Counted from the first letter of the stretch, positions 7,647 to 16,791 are shown. The stretch: 44,780 nt of DNA from Flammeovirgaceae bacterium BBD 1991-12 (GCA_001657315.1 LYSV01000042.1:1-44780); one strand, 5' to 3'. Numbers and translations are program-made. The notes: generated by a model from the letters alone, not told the origin.

Positions 7647-8456
7647 TTAACAGGGTTTCATGGTCTTCCATTTCTCCTGAATAGAGCTCTCAGGATCGGT
7701 ACGCTGGAATTTTGCAACATACTCCTGCCATTCCTTTTCTCGTGGAAGTTGCTGCCATTCAGGACCAGCTTCTTCCAAATCAAAATCCGGCCTGGTATCC
7801 ATGATCAAAATGGCCTGATTCTGATGTAGATATATTTCCATATCCTTGACTCCGATAGTTTTCATGTTGTTGGTGATCTCAGGCCAGGCCATCCCAATGC
7901 CATGCACACGCTTGTATTCAGCCATTAATTCAGCTTCTTCTTCCAGCAGTAAAGTCCATACAAATCTTTTGTAATCCCCGATCCTGGTTTTCAGTTGCCC
8001 ATCGGAAGGGTCGTATTCCACTTTTTGTTCAAGCTTGTAAATTCTCTCAAGTGCAGCATCATGGGCAGGAACCTGAACGTTATTGATCTCCAGGGCTCTC
8101 ATAAGTGCTACGAATACCGATTCATTTGCCAGCTCCTCAAAGAGAGAAGCGCTGTGTAATTCGGGGTCCGCATCAATCAGCAGAAAGTAATCCTGTTCTT
8201 TGTTGTAAACTTTTAGATCAAGGATCTTGTCGGAAGTAAGTTTTTCCCTGTCCTCTTTCCATTTTCCGGACTGAAAAAATGCCTTGAGTTCAGACGATCC
8301 CGATTGAAAGAAGTAGGTAAACCGGCGGAATTGATCTGCTGTGTATGTAACTTTTTCCTGAACCGGGGAACCTGATTCCTGATTCTTACGCTGACGTTGA
8401 CCACATGCACTTAACAGAATAAATGCAACAAGAAAGTATGGTAATTTTCGTCTCAT
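7647..8456 (-). CDS. Lipoprotein with two L-rhamnose/L-fucose mutarotase-like domains
   Basis: The 269-residue product starts at the ATG at 8456, two bases past the symporter stop, and has a signal peptide with lipobox LSAC (Cys18). The C-terminal half (about 163-255) is a clear RhaM/DUF718-type mutarotase: YKRFVWTL, EYKRVHGIG with the expected active-site His185, WPEI, IYLHQNQAILIMD, and a closing EWQEYVAKF. The N-terminal half (about 43-122) repeats the same pattern in degenerate form: RRFTYFFQSG, an ELKAFF helix, ILDLKVYNKEQDYFLLIDAD, then VFVALMRAL. It has lost the histidine. Characterised mutarotases are single-domain cytoplasmic proteins that interconvert alpha and beta anomers. This exported double-domain form would act in the periplasm, plausibly preparing the anomer taken by the adjacent symporter. 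Confidence 0.85.
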   Translation of the reverse strand: MRRKLPYFLVAFILLSACGQRQRKNQESGSPVQEKVTYTADQFRRFTYFFQSGSSELKAFFQSGKWKEDREKLTSDKILDLKVYNKEQDYFLLIDADPELHSASLFEELANESVFVALMRALEINNVQVPAHDAALERIYKLEQKVEYDPSDGQLKTRIGDYKRFVWTLLLEEEAELMAEYKRVHGIGMAWPEITNNMKTIGVKDMEIYLHQNQAILIMDTRPDFDLEEAGPEWQQLPREKEWQEYVAKFQRTDPESSIQEKWKTMKPC

Positions 8457-8457
8457 A

Positions 8458-10086
8458 TTACGCAATAACTTCGATGATCGTCCATAAAACAATAAGCAAT
8501 ACCATCACCGCAATACCAATGATCCGGTAATCGAATAAGCTCCTGACTTTCGAGAAATAGTCCGAAGATGTGAAAGTGTAGCTTTGCTGTTTTTCGTCGG
8601 GCTCAGGTGTAAGCAGGCTTATCACAACAAATACCACTGAACAAATAACGAACGCCCACCAGGCTTGCATCATAAATATGATCCCCCACTTGTCCGTGAT
8701 TATCTTTACACCATTTTCATCGGCAAAATCAAGCCAGAACATGAGAACGCCGAGGATCAATCCTACCAGGAAGGTGAATTTAGCAGCTTCTTTTGTGCCT
8801 CTTTTCCAGAAGTACCCAAGTATAAAAACTGCTGAAATGGATGGCGCTATACTGGAACCTATGGAGTTGACAATGGTGATGATCGATCCGCCTTTGGCAC
8901 CAGCCACCATTGAAAATATGATGGCTATGATCATCACAATGAAAGCTGTAACACGACCGATCCAAACCAGTTTTTTGTCCGGAGTATCAGGATTAAGTCT
9001 TTGGATAATGTCTATAGAGACCAGTGTGGAGGAACTATTGAGCGCCGCTGCCACTGAACTCATGAGGGCTGCCAGTAACGACGCAATCACCATTCCTATC
9101 AATCCCATTGGTAATAATTCACCAACGAGTATGGAATAGGTCTGTCCTGTTCCTGCGGCTTCAATCTGGTCTTTAAACAGAATATATCCAAACAACCCCG
9201 GAAGGATCATAAAGAAGACGGGGGCAAGCTTCAGTACCGCCGTGAACATCGGCCCGATTCTGGCGTCATTTTCTGATTTAGCGCCAAGGGCCCGTTGCAC
9301 AATGGTCTGGTCAGTAAACCAATACCAAATTCCAAGTACCGGGTACCCCAGGAGCACTGCATACCAGGGAATACCACCGGTTCTGGCCACCTCCGCATCT
9401 GTTCTCAACATAGAGATACTCCCCTCTTTGATGTTGGCCTTGAATGAGGCCAGATCTGTTACACCAGCTTCCGGCAACATCTGCAAACCGGAAATTGTAA
9501 TAAGAATACATCCACCCAGTAACATGACAGACTGGACCGTTTCGGTGACTGCAACAGCTCTCAACCCCCCAAGGATGGTGTAAACAGCGGTCAGCATGGA
9601 GATGATCAACACACCCCATAACTGATCGAGCCCGAAGAACTCCTTCATGATCGTTGCCCCGGCATACAGGCTGATTCCTATATGGATCAGCAAGGCTGTA
9701 AGAATGGCCAAAATGACCATAAAGGTTCGTGAAGCTCCATCGAACCTGTTCTCAAAGTATTCCGGTATAGTGGCTACTCTTTTGCGGAAATAGAATGGGG
9801 AAATGAAAATGCCCAGAAACACCAGGCAAGGAAGTGCCATCCATTCGAAAATACCATCTGACAGGCCTGATGTGAATCCTGACTCGGCAAATCCCACAAT
9901 GTGAATAGTAGAAATATTGGAGGCGAAAAGCGACGCACCCACAAGGCCCCAGCCCAGGGAGTGGCCGGCCAGGAAATACTTTTCAGAGGTCTGCTTTTTA
10001 AGGCCCCCTCCGGCCCATACCCCGATGATCACAATTCCGATCAGGTAGAGAATAATAATGATAATATCTATTGCAGAGATGTTCAT
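8458..10086 (-). CDS. Sodium/solute symporter (SSS family), probable deoxysugar importer
   Basis: A 542-residue polytopic inner-membrane protein of the SGLT-like SSS family. It begins with a transmembrane helix at the N-terminus, followed by GGLKKQTSEKYFLAGHSLGW, the usual family opening after helix 1. About 13-14 hydrophobic segments are visible. ASLFASNISTIH, the loop with TIPEYFENRF, and ALMSSVAAALNSSSTL in the later helices are typical of sodium-coupled sugar transporters. It lies between the dehydrogenase and mutarotase genes with gaps of 11 and 1 bases, so it is in the same operon. Neighbouring fucosidases and mutarotase point to L-fucose or another 6-deoxysugar as substrate, which is inference. 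The cluster contains no FucP-type permease. Confidence 0.9.
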   Translation of the reverse strand: MNISAIDIIIIILYLIGIVIIGVWAGGGLKKQTSEKYFLAGHSLGWGLVGASLFASNISTIHIVGFAESGFTSGLSDGIFEWMALPCLVFLGIFISPFYFRKRVATIPEYFENRFDGASRTFMVILAILTALLIHIGISLYAGATIMKEFFGLDQLWGVLIISMLTAVYTILGGLRAVAVTETVQSVMLLGGCILITISGLQMLPEAGVTDLASFKANIKEGSISMLRTDAEVARTGGIPWYAVLLGYPVLGIWYWFTDQTIVQRALGAKSENDARIGPMFTAVLKLAPVFFMILPGLFGYILFKDQIEAAGTGQTYSILVGELLPMGLIGMVIASLLAALMSSVAAALNSSSTLVSIDIIQRLNPDTPDKKLVWIGRVTAFIVMIIAIIFSMVAGAKGGSIITIVNSIGSSIAPSISAVFILGYFWKRGTKEAAKFTFLVGLILGVLMFWLDFADENGVKIITDKWGIIFMMQAWWAFVICSVVFVVISLLTPEPDEKQQSYTFTSSDYFSKVRSLFDYRIIGIAVMVLLIVLWTIIEVIA

Positions 10087-10097
10087 TCCGGTTTTTG

Positions 10098-11114
10098 TTA
10101 CAGATCAATAACGGCTTTAATAAGTTCTGAACCATGATCATAAAGCTTCTGGAAGTCAGTTATTACCTGGTTAAAATCCAGACGATGTGTGATATATGCT
10201 GCAGGGTCGATCTTACCTTCTTCTGCCAGTTGTATGATCCTGGAAAAGTCCGTACTCATTGCTGCTCTGCTGGCCATCAGGGTTAGTTCTTTTTTATGGA
10301 ACAAGGGATCGTGAAAAACCACGTCGCCTATGAATAACCCAATGAAAACAATGGTCCCTCCTGCTGCTGCATAGTTGAATGTGCCCATCATCGATTTGGG
10401 ATTGCCTGTTGCGTCCAAAATAATGGTAGGCAAGTCGCCGTCGAGCATTTCCTTAAGCTTTTCTACTACATCACCATCAGCGGTCAGCGTATCCCGTATA
10501 CCCGTGATCTGCCGGCATTTCCGGAGCTTGCCTTCGTCAATGTCCATGGCCATGACCCGGGCACCGGTGATCCGGGCAAATTGAATGGTGCCCAAACCGA
10601 TTGGTCCGGCACCGATAACAAGTACAATATCAGCCGCTGAGATCCGGGCCCGATCCACGGCATGACAACCAATAGCCAATGGCTCGATCAAGGCGAGTTG
10701 ATCATTGTTCAATGCAGAAGAAGAGTGTAGAAATCCGGCCGGGTAGCTAATGTATTCGCACATGCCGCCGTCAACATGCACACCCAGTACCTTTAGATGT
10801 TCACCGCAGTTGGTCTTTCCCCGGCGAACAGCCTGTCCAATAATATCATTGTAATAAGGCTCAACGGCGCATCGGTCTCCAACCTTCACATTGGTTACCA
10901 GACGGCCCACAGCGACCACTTCAACGGCCAGTTCATGACCCAGGATCCTCGGATAGCTAAAAAAAGGCTGTGTGCCCCTGAAAGCATGCAAATCCGTACC
11001 ACATACCCCTATCCTGTTCACTTTTAACAAAGCGTGATCATCAGATAGCTCATTCGGGTCGGGTATGTTGATAGCTTCCCAATTACCCGGACTATTTAGT
11101 CGGATTGCTTTCAT
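10098..11114 (-). CDS. Zinc-family medium-chain dehydrogenase, probable sugar or sugar-acid oxidation
   Basis: A cytoplasmic NAD(P)-dependent dehydrogenase of 338 residues, starting at the ATG at 11114; a GTG five codons upstream is less likely because the family opens with MKAI. Catalytic-zinc residues are present: Cys38 in GVCGTD and His60-Glu61 in GHE. The Rossmann motif is VIGAGPIGLG. The loop that normally holds the structural zinc by four cysteines (after VEP) keeps only one Cys, so the structural zinc is probably absent. The gene follows the SDR gene and precedes the symporter gene. By context it may oxidise L-fucose to its lactone or a later keto acid. The family also includes galactonate, idonate and threonine dehydrogenases, so the substrate is not fixed by sequence. 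Confidence 0.85.
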   Translation of the reverse strand: MKAIRLNSPGNWEAINIPDPNELSDDHALLKVNRIGVCGTDLHAFRGTQPFFSYPRILGHELAVEVVAVGRLVTNVKVGDRCAVEPYYNDIIGQAVRRGKTNCGEHLKVLGVHVDGGMCEYISYPAGFLHSSSALNNDQLALIEPLAIGCHAVDRARISAADIVLVIGAGPIGLGTIQFARITGARVMAMDIDEGKLRKCRQITGIRDTLTADGDVVEKLKEMLDGDLPTIILDATGNPKSMMGTFNYAAAGGTIVFIGLFIGDVVFHDPLFHKKELTLMASRAAMSTDFSRIIQLAEEGKIDPAAYITHRLDFNQVITDFQKLYDHGSELIKAVIDL

Positions 11115-11118
11115 CCAA

Positions 11119-11132
11119 TTAGTGTCCACTAA
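11119..11132. promoter_or_regulatory. 14-base palindrome upstream of the dehydrogenase gene
   Basis: TTAGTG and CACTAA are perfect inverted arms separated by TC, located 5-18 bases upstream of the dehydrogenase ATG. It could be a protein-binding site or a small RNA hairpin near the ribosome binding site. No second copy was noticed. Confidence 0.3.
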
Positions 11133-11167
11133 AATTTGAGTACATAAAGATTACTTTATGGATCATA

Positions 11168-11932
11168 TCAGAAATTCACATTAGCCCCTCCATCTACCGG
11201 AAGTACAACTCCCGTGATATATTTGGCAGCATCAGAGCTTAGAAAAACTGCGGCATTACCTATATCCTCAGCCCGACCGAAATGATCCATAGCAATTCTA
11301 TTGATGATCTTTTGTTTTCGGGCGGGGTCGTTGTTGATGGCATTGAGAAACATGTTGGACTCAATCCACCCTGGCGCAATGGCATTCACACGAACGTTAT
11401 CCTTTGAATATTCAGTAACCAAAGAATTGACCAGTCCTGTAAGAGCGGTTTTGGATGCACTGTAAGCCACTACTTTGTCAATGCCAAAAAGTCCGGCCAT
11501 TGAGCTGATCATGATGACAGACCCGCGCTTACGTTTTAGCATATATTTGGCGCATTCTCTTGTCAGACTAAAAACGCTCAACAGATTAGTTTGAATAACC
11601 CTTTCAAAGTCATCATCACTCGTATCCTGTGCAAAGGCCTTGTGGTGAATGCCTGCATTATTGACCAGGATATCAATGGCTCCAACATTGGATTCGATAC
11701 CTTCTACCAGGCTGCGAAGCGAACTTTTATCCGTAATATCATTAACCTCATATCGGGCCTTCGAGCCTAACCCGGCTACTGCTTCCTTTAGCTTCTCTTC
11801 TCTTCTCCCTGTTATCACTACCCTGGCTCCGGCTGTCACAAATGCCTTTGCAATGCCCAATCCGATACCGGTACCGCCGCCTGTAACAAGAGCTAATTTC
11901 CCCTCCAGTGAAAAAACATTGTCCCTGCTCAT
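11168..11932 (-). CDS. Short-chain dehydrogenase/reductase, probable keto-deoxy-sugar-acid dehydrogenase
   Basis: A classical SDR of 254 residues. The cofactor motif TGGGTGIG is at 17-24, NNAG at 91-94, the catalytic Ser143 or Ser144 in MISS, and Tyr157/Lys161 in YSASK. The C-terminal PVDGG segment is typical of gluconate 5-dehydrogenase-like members. The ATG overlaps the enolase-superfamily stop by four bases (ATGA), showing tight coupling. In oxidative L-fucose breakdown an SDR oxidises 2-keto-3-deoxy-L-fuconate, and other SDRs oxidise L-fucose itself. Either would suit this operon. Substrate assignment is inference; the family call is firm. Confidence 0.88.
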   Translation of the reverse strand: MSRDNVFSLEGKLALVTGGGTGIGLGIAKAFVTAGARVVITGRREEKLKEAVAGLGSKARYEVNDITDKSSLRSLVEGIESNVGAIDILVNNAGIHHKAFAQDTSDDDFERVIQTNLLSVFSLTRECAKYMLKRKRGSVIMISSMAGLFGIDKVVAYSASKTALTGLVNSLVTEYSKDNVRVNAIAPGWIESNMFLNAINNDPARKQKIINRIAMDHFGRAEDIGNAAVFLSSDAAKYITGVVLPVDGGANVNF

Positions 11933-13023
11933 TTGATCTCAGTTAGTTGGTCATCCAAAAAGTTAAACCCCCAGCCGGGCAGGTCATGAGGTTTGGCATA
12001 GCCATCCTGCACAACCAATGGATTATCAATCAATGGATCGATCCAGTCGAACGACTCTGCTCCGATGCCATTGGAAACAGTACACAGCAGGGGTACATCA
12101 TAATCCTTATAATAATGAGGTAATACCGGAAGATGAAAGCTTTTAGCCAAAGCAGCACTTTCCCTCCATGCTTCCACACCTCCAATTCGCAGAATATCAG
12201 GTTGCCAGATGTCCAGTGCATTACGTGTCGCCAGTTCCCGAAGAGGAAGTGTATCATACTCCCGCTCCCCCATGGCCAGGGAAATACCCGTTTGATTTTT
12301 AAGAATTTCATAGGCCTGAAAATCCTGATGATGCACAGGTTCTTCAAACCAGTGTATATTGAGATCTTTAGCTCCATGAGAGAGTCGGATCGCAGATGGG
12401 AGATCCATACCCTGATTGGCATCCATCATGATGTCCACCTCATCGCCCACGGCTTCCCGGACGAGCCTTAATCTTTCCAGGTCAGCCCCTGGTTTTGGAG
12501 ATCCAACCTTGATCTTAACAGCCTTAAAACCACGGTTGGCGTAGCCGGTCACTTCTTCAATAAGTTCATCAATGGTATACGAAATCCAACCTCCACTACC
12601 ATAAATACTCACTTTTTCCTGTTGGGTTCCCAGTATCCTGTGAACCGGCTGCCCGAGATATTTGCCCCAGGCATCCCACATGGCTATATTCACAGCGGCC
12701 TGTGACCATCGCAGGACTCCCTGATTACCAAAATACTCCGCCAATCCGTCCAGTTGTTGAAATACCAGCCCGGTTTCATTGGCTTTGAAACCCCTGATCA
12801 CCGGAATCACATCCTTTAAAGCTCCAATTATTGCATTCGGTGAATATTGAAATGACAGTAAATAAGACGCTCCTAAAATCCCATTTTCCAATTGAATTCT
12901 AAACACAATAAATGATATCTCCGAAAGCGTATGGGTCGCATCTGAAATTGGTTTTGCCAATTTTGAGGAGGCCTTATAAAGTTTTACACTTTTTATTTTC
13001 AGTTCATGGCACACGATCAACAA
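11929..13023 (-). CDS. Enolase-superfamily acid-sugar dehydratase (mandelate racemase subgroup)
   Basis: About 364 residues if the TTG at 13023 is used. GTG three codons later, or a start nearer KIKSVKLY, is also possible because no ATG is available. Motifs of the mandelate racemase subgroup are all present: the KIKVG pair (Lys170, Lys172), metal ligands Asp201 (MMDANQG), Glu227 (WFEEP) and Glu253 (MGERE), Asp276 (WQPD) and the catalytic base His303 (PHYYK). Such enzymes dehydrate sugar acids to 2-keto-3-deoxy acids. With two dehydrogenases and two fucosidases in the same operon, L-fuconate or L-galactonate is a reasonable substrate. At this length it is shorter than the characterised fuconate dehydratases of about 430-440 residues. 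First gene of the operon; the AraC-type regulator gene diverges from it. Confidence 0.87.
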   Translation of the reverse strand: MLIVCHELKIKSVKLYKASSKLAKPISDATHTLSEISFIVFRIQLENGILGASYLLSFQYSPNAIIGALKDVIPVIRGFKANETGLVFQQLDGLAEYFGNQGVLRWSQAAVNIAMWDAWGKYLGQPVHRILGTQQEKVSIYGSGGWISYTIDELIEEVTGYANRGFKAVKIKVGSPKPGADLERLRLVREAVGDEVDIMMDANQGMDLPSAIRLSHGAKDLNIHWFEEPVHHQDFQAYEILKNQTGISLAMGEREYDTLPLRELATRNALDIWQPDILRIGGVEAWRESAALAKSFHLPVLPHYYKDYDVPLLCTVSNGIGAESFDWIDPLIDNPLVVQDGYAKPHDLPGWGFNFLDDQLTEIK

Positions 13024-13126
13024 AACTAACCATTGGCTGCACCGTTTTTGTCCATGATCATGCCCCTTTTATGCACAATATTGACTTAATTTGTTATTAA
13101 CGCTTAAAATTCTGTCAATTCAATGT
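13024..13126. promoter_or_regulatory. Divergent control region between dehydratase operon and AraC-type gene
   Basis: This 103-base gap must hold promoters for both directions. It contains the 10-base palindrome CATGATCATG at 13053-13062. On the minus strand TAGTTTTG, matching the Bacteroidota -7 consensus TAnnTTTG, lies at the very start of the dehydratase frame without a clear -33 partner. An AraC-family activator encoded next door is the natural candidate to bind here. Confidence 0.45.
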
Positions 13127-13978
13127 ATGAAACCTGAGTTCCGAACCGGTCTTCCTTCTCTTGATTCATCATTTCAGGTAAAAAGAATTGAATGCCCTGA
13201 ATTCGATGTTGCATGGCACTACCATCCACACTTTGAACTGACATTCATGCTACAGAGCACTGGTATTCGTTATGTAGGCGATTCCATGGTCCCTTTTGAC
13301 CGGGGTGATCTGGTATTGGTAGGTACAAACCTTCCTCATTGCTGGAAAACTGTTGAAAGCAATAAGGATGTGAGGTGCATAGTGGTGCACTGGGAAGAAT
13401 CCCTTCTGAGTAACTGGTACAACAAGCCAGAGTTTGCTGAGATCAGAGATCTACTGAATCGATCGGAAAGAGGTATCAGTTTTGATTTGGAAACTGCCCT
13501 TGAATTGGAGCCTTATTTTTTAAGGCTCACAATGGAATATCCGTTTGAACGACTCTTGACGCTCTTGTTTATTCTGAACAGGTTAGCAAAATCGCCAAAA
13601 CAACAATATCTGGCGGGATTAGGGTTCAATGGCACCCTATCCGATAAAGCCAGCGATCGCGTGAGCATGATCAATAATTACCTGAAGGATAATATTCATA
13701 ATGACATCTCACTTACGGCTATTGCCGCACAGCTAGCCATGAGTAAAGAAGCATTTTGCCGATTCTTTAAAAAGACCTTTGGCAAGCCATTTACAGCCCA
13801 TGTAAACGAATTTAAAATCAACCTCGCCAGTAAAATGCTGATCCAAACGGATCTATCAGTATCAGAAATTGGCTATAGAACAGGTTTCAACAACCTCACT
13901 TTCTTTCATCGACAGTTCAATAAATATATGCAAATGTCCCCTAAGAAATTCCGCCAGCAGTATCAGGAATTATCATGA
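13127..13978 (+). CDS. AraC-family transcriptional regulator
   Basis: A 283-residue regulator starting at the ATG at 13127; an in-frame TTG 12 codons earlier is less likely. The N-terminal half is a cupin sensor domain with WHYHPHFELTFML (about 30-42) and GDLVLVGTNLPHCW (60-73). The C-terminal 100 residues contain two helix-turn-helix motifs: ISLTAIAAQLAMSKEAFCRFFKK and VSEIGYRTGFNNLTFFHRQF, ending in SPKKFRQQY. It diverges from the acid-sugar operon and converges on the GH78 gene with an 18-base gap. It most likely activates the 3915-13023 operon in response to a free sugar or a breakdown product. Confidence 0.92.
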   Translation: MKPEFRTGLPSLDSSFQVKRIECPEFDVAWHYHPHFELTFMLQSTGIRYVGDSMVPFDRGDLVLVGTNLPHCWKTVESNKDVRCIVVHWEESLLSNWYNKPEFAEIRDLLNRSERGISFDLETALELEPYFLRLTMEYPFERLLTLLFILNRLAKSPKQQYLAGLGFNGTLSDKASDRVSMINNYLKDNIHNDISLTAIAAQLAMSKEAFCRFFKKTFGKPFTAHVNEFKINLASKMLIQTDLSVSEIGYRTGFNNLTFFHRQFNKYMQMSPKKFRQQYQELS

Positions 13979-13996
13979 TCATAACGGATGGTAGTA

Positions 13997-16765
13997 TCAA
14001 AGCTCGATCTTCAGCCTGTGACGGCCGGAGGATAGGGGAAAACTTCCATCCACACGTCGAAGTTCCCTACCTTCTGAAGTGACCCGGGTATCACCGGTTG
14101 GAAGGAATAACCGGGCGTTATTGTTGACAGGGATCTCAACATAGTATTCCACGACAGTTCCCTGTCTTTTCCAGTTGCTTACGATCCTTCCATTCAGGGA
14201 ATGACACGAGGCGTTAACCCATTCCAGATCGGATGTAATGCCCGGGCGAAGAATGATATTTGCAGTGCTGGTTTCGTCTATTGTTATCCCTCCAGGGTAT
14301 TCGTACAGCCAGAATCCAATAACTGTAGCAAACGGGTGATGACCGGTGCCGTATCCTTCGGCGTTCAGATTCTCTCCCAATGTGCTTTTTTCATCCTTCA
14401 CAAAATGTAGCCATCCGGGGCTTCGCTCCTGTGTTACCATTCGATACACTTTATTCAGATGCCCGTTTTCAGAAAGATATTTCAACAGCGGTTTCACCCC
14501 GATAAATCCCACACTGGTATGATGATCATTGTCTTCAACAGCTTGTATGAGATTTTCGAGCACCTGCTCCTTCCTTTCTTCAGGGACCATGCCCAGGAAT
14601 AAAGGCAAGGCCTGCGCCGTCTGGCTGTTTTGACTGTACCAGCCTTCATCATCCAGAAAAGTTCTGTTGAACACACTTCGAATGTCATCAGCCCGGGTGC
14701 CATAGGTTATCTCATCTTCAGCATTGCCAAGTATACCAGCAAATTTTGATACACGATCATGAAAATAATAACTGGCAGCCGTGCTGGTTTGAACGATCGG
14801 CGTGAGCCCGGGTCCCCAGCCGTTGGCGCCATGCTTCAGGTCCAGCCAGTCGCCCAGCGACCAATGGACAAGGTGATCCTGCGCTGTAGACGCCACAAAG
14901 TCAGTGTAGGCCTTTACAGGCCTGTAAGCCTTCTGCAGAATGGAAGTATCACCTGTAGCCCGGAACAGTTCATCGGTCACATATACAATGGTACCTCCCC
15001 ACCATGGATCATCAAACCTGATGGTAGTGTCCCGCCCGTCCTTGGTCTTTTCAAGAAAACCCCATCCATTCGTGGGGACGATGGAGGGAACATGACCATT
15101 GGGCTCCTGTGCATCAATGAGGTCCTGCAAATACTTTTTATAAGTGGTGACTGCATCAAAATTATAGAGATATGACTCCATGGTGACCATGCCTGCATCA
15201 AATGTCCAGCCCATCTTTTCGCGTGTTGCCTCCTCACCCGGCATGCTGTGAACCGCGTTCAGCAAGGTTCTCACCGTGGCGGCCTGAAGCTGATTAAGCC
15301 GTTCATTGGAGCATTCAAAACTTCCGGTGGTTTTAAGATCCGTATTTACGGCATGAGCAGTGATCTTCCCGATGGATGTCTTGTCACTTACCCCTGAGAT
15401 CTGTATATAACGGAAACCATGATAGGTAAACCGTGGCTCAAAACGGTCTTCTTCCGCACCGCTGAGTATCATCTCCCCTTGCTGAAAGCGTCCCCAGGTA
15501 TGGCCGGCACTATGTCTGACATTCAGGGTACTATCGGTGTTGAGCACCTCATTAAAACCAATAGTCACCCTTTGACCGGCCCTTCCCTTCATCAGGACAT
15601 CAGCGTATCCCGTCAGGTTCTCTCCAAAATCAAATACATGAACCCCGTTCCGGGGGCTCCATGAGGCTATGGGTGCAAATGACTTCACTTCGCGCATCGG
15701 TGGCATGTACTGAAACGACATCTTACCTACCGGAGCGGGCACTTCCATCACTTGCCGCCATTGTTCATCGTTAAACTGAGGCGCCTTCCAGCCATCTATG
15801 TTGATACGGGCATCAATGGTTTCCCCGCCCCGGATGCTGTTGTACACAAGTGGACCAAACGACCATTTCCAGTCTGCATCGGTCAGGATCTCCTCCGTTT
15901 CTCCCCCTTCATAGGTAAGCATCAGTTTTAGCAGTAGTTTTTTGGGTGTTTTCCAGTTGGCTTTTTCCATCTGGAACAGATCTCTTTCCGCCAGATTGTA
16001 AAAACCATTGCCTAAAATCACACCCACGGCATTTTCCCCGGTGTTGAGGTATTCCGTGACATCATAGGCGGCATACTTCACTCGTTTTTGATAGTCGGTA
16101 AAGACAGGATCCATGATTCTGTTCCCCACCTTCCGGCCGTTGAGGTAAAGCTCGTAATATCCTAATCCGGAGATGTACGCCGTTGCTTCCACGATCCGGT
16201 CAGCAGTAGTAAACTCCCGTCTCGTATAGACTGCCATCGAGTCGCTGGCATAGAAGGTGCGTGAGTCATCATACTGACTAAATGGTTCTCTTTTTTCGCT
16301 TACTTCGGCATATTTATGAGAGATCCATTTGGCATGCCACTCCTCTTCCTGTAAAATACCCATCCGCCAAAAAGCCGGTTCACTCCAGGCACTCTCAGAA
16401 CCGGTTGCATCCCATACTTTTACTTTCCAATAGTATTTTCGGGTGGATTCCAGTGGCTGACCCTGGTATTTTATATTCAGGTTTTGACCTGAGGTGATCT
16501 TTCCTGTGTCCCAGAGGTCGCCCTGATCGTTCTGCAAACGTTCAGTAGAGGACGCTACCAGTATCCGGCAGGTCGTTTGACGCTGGCCATTTTTATCCGA
16601 TACCAGCTGCCAGCTCAGGATCGGATCGGGCTTGTCTATACCGAGTGGATTTTGCAGATATTCACAGGTGATCCTTTGAACCTTAAATGTATTGTCAGGT
16701 GCTTCACATGCCGAAAAACCAACGGCCAGAAAAAGGAAAATGCAGGTAACTGATCTCAGAGACAT
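13997..16765 (-). CDS. GH78 alpha-L-rhamnosidase (copy A), lipoprotein
   Basis: This 922-residue enzyme starts at the ATG at 16765, preceded by AGAAGA. A GTG ten codons upstream overlaps the upstream stop and spoils the signal peptide. The lipobox is FSAC (Cys20). Domain order is the standard large GH78 layout. An N-terminal Ig-like domain (PLGIDKPDPILSWQL) comes first, then lectin-like beta domains containing YISGLGYYELYLNG and VFDFGENLTGY. The (alpha/alpha)6 barrel follows, with PGEEATREKMGWTFDAG (about 509-525) as the catalytic acid region, and then a later TLGEN...GHHPF segment carrying the expected second Glu. A beta-sandwich closes the protein. It hydrolyses terminal alpha-L-rhamnosides by inversion. 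Its relative lack of similarity to copy B suggests that the two cleave different linkages. Confidence 0.93.
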   Translation of the reverse strand: MSLRSVTCIFLFLAVGFSACEAPDNTFKVQRITCEYLQNPLGIDKPDPILSWQLVSDKNGQRQTTCRILVASSTERLQNDQGDLWDTGKITSGQNLNIKYQGQPLESTRKYYWKVKVWDATGSESAWSEPAFWRMGILQEEEWHAKWISHKYAEVSEKREPFSQYDDSRTFYASDSMAVYTRREFTTADRIVEATAYISGLGYYELYLNGRKVGNRIMDPVFTDYQKRVKYAAYDVTEYLNTGENAVGVILGNGFYNLAERDLFQMEKANWKTPKKLLLKLMLTYEGGETEEILTDADWKWSFGPLVYNSIRGGETIDARINIDGWKAPQFNDEQWRQVMEVPAPVGKMSFQYMPPMREVKSFAPIASWSPRNGVHVFDFGENLTGYADVLMKGRAGQRVTIGFNEVLNTDSTLNVRHSAGHTWGRFQQGEMILSGAEEDRFEPRFTYHGFRYIQISGVSDKTSIGKITAHAVNTDLKTTGSFECSNERLNQLQAATVRTLLNAVHSMPGEEATREKMGWTFDAGMVTMESYLYNFDAVTTYKKYLQDLIDAQEPNGHVPSIVPTNGWGFLEKTKDGRDTTIRFDDPWWGGTIVYVTDELFRATGDTSILQKAYRPVKAYTDFVASTAQDHLVHWSLGDWLDLKHGANGWGPGLTPIVQTSTAASYYFHDRVSKFAGILGNAEDEITYGTRADDIRSVFNRTFLDDEGWYSQNSQTAQALPLFLGMVPEERKEQVLENLIQAVEDNDHHTSVGFIGVKPLLKYLSENGHLNKVYRMVTQERSPGWLHFVKDEKSTLGENLNAEGYGTGHHPFATVIGFWLYEYPGGITIDETSTANIILRPGITSDLEWVNASCHSLNGRIVSNWKRQGTVVEYYVEIPVNNNARLFLPTGDTRVTSEGRELRRVDGSFPLSSGRHRLKIEL

Positions 16766-16791
16766 TATAGTATATCTTCTGCCTGTACGGC

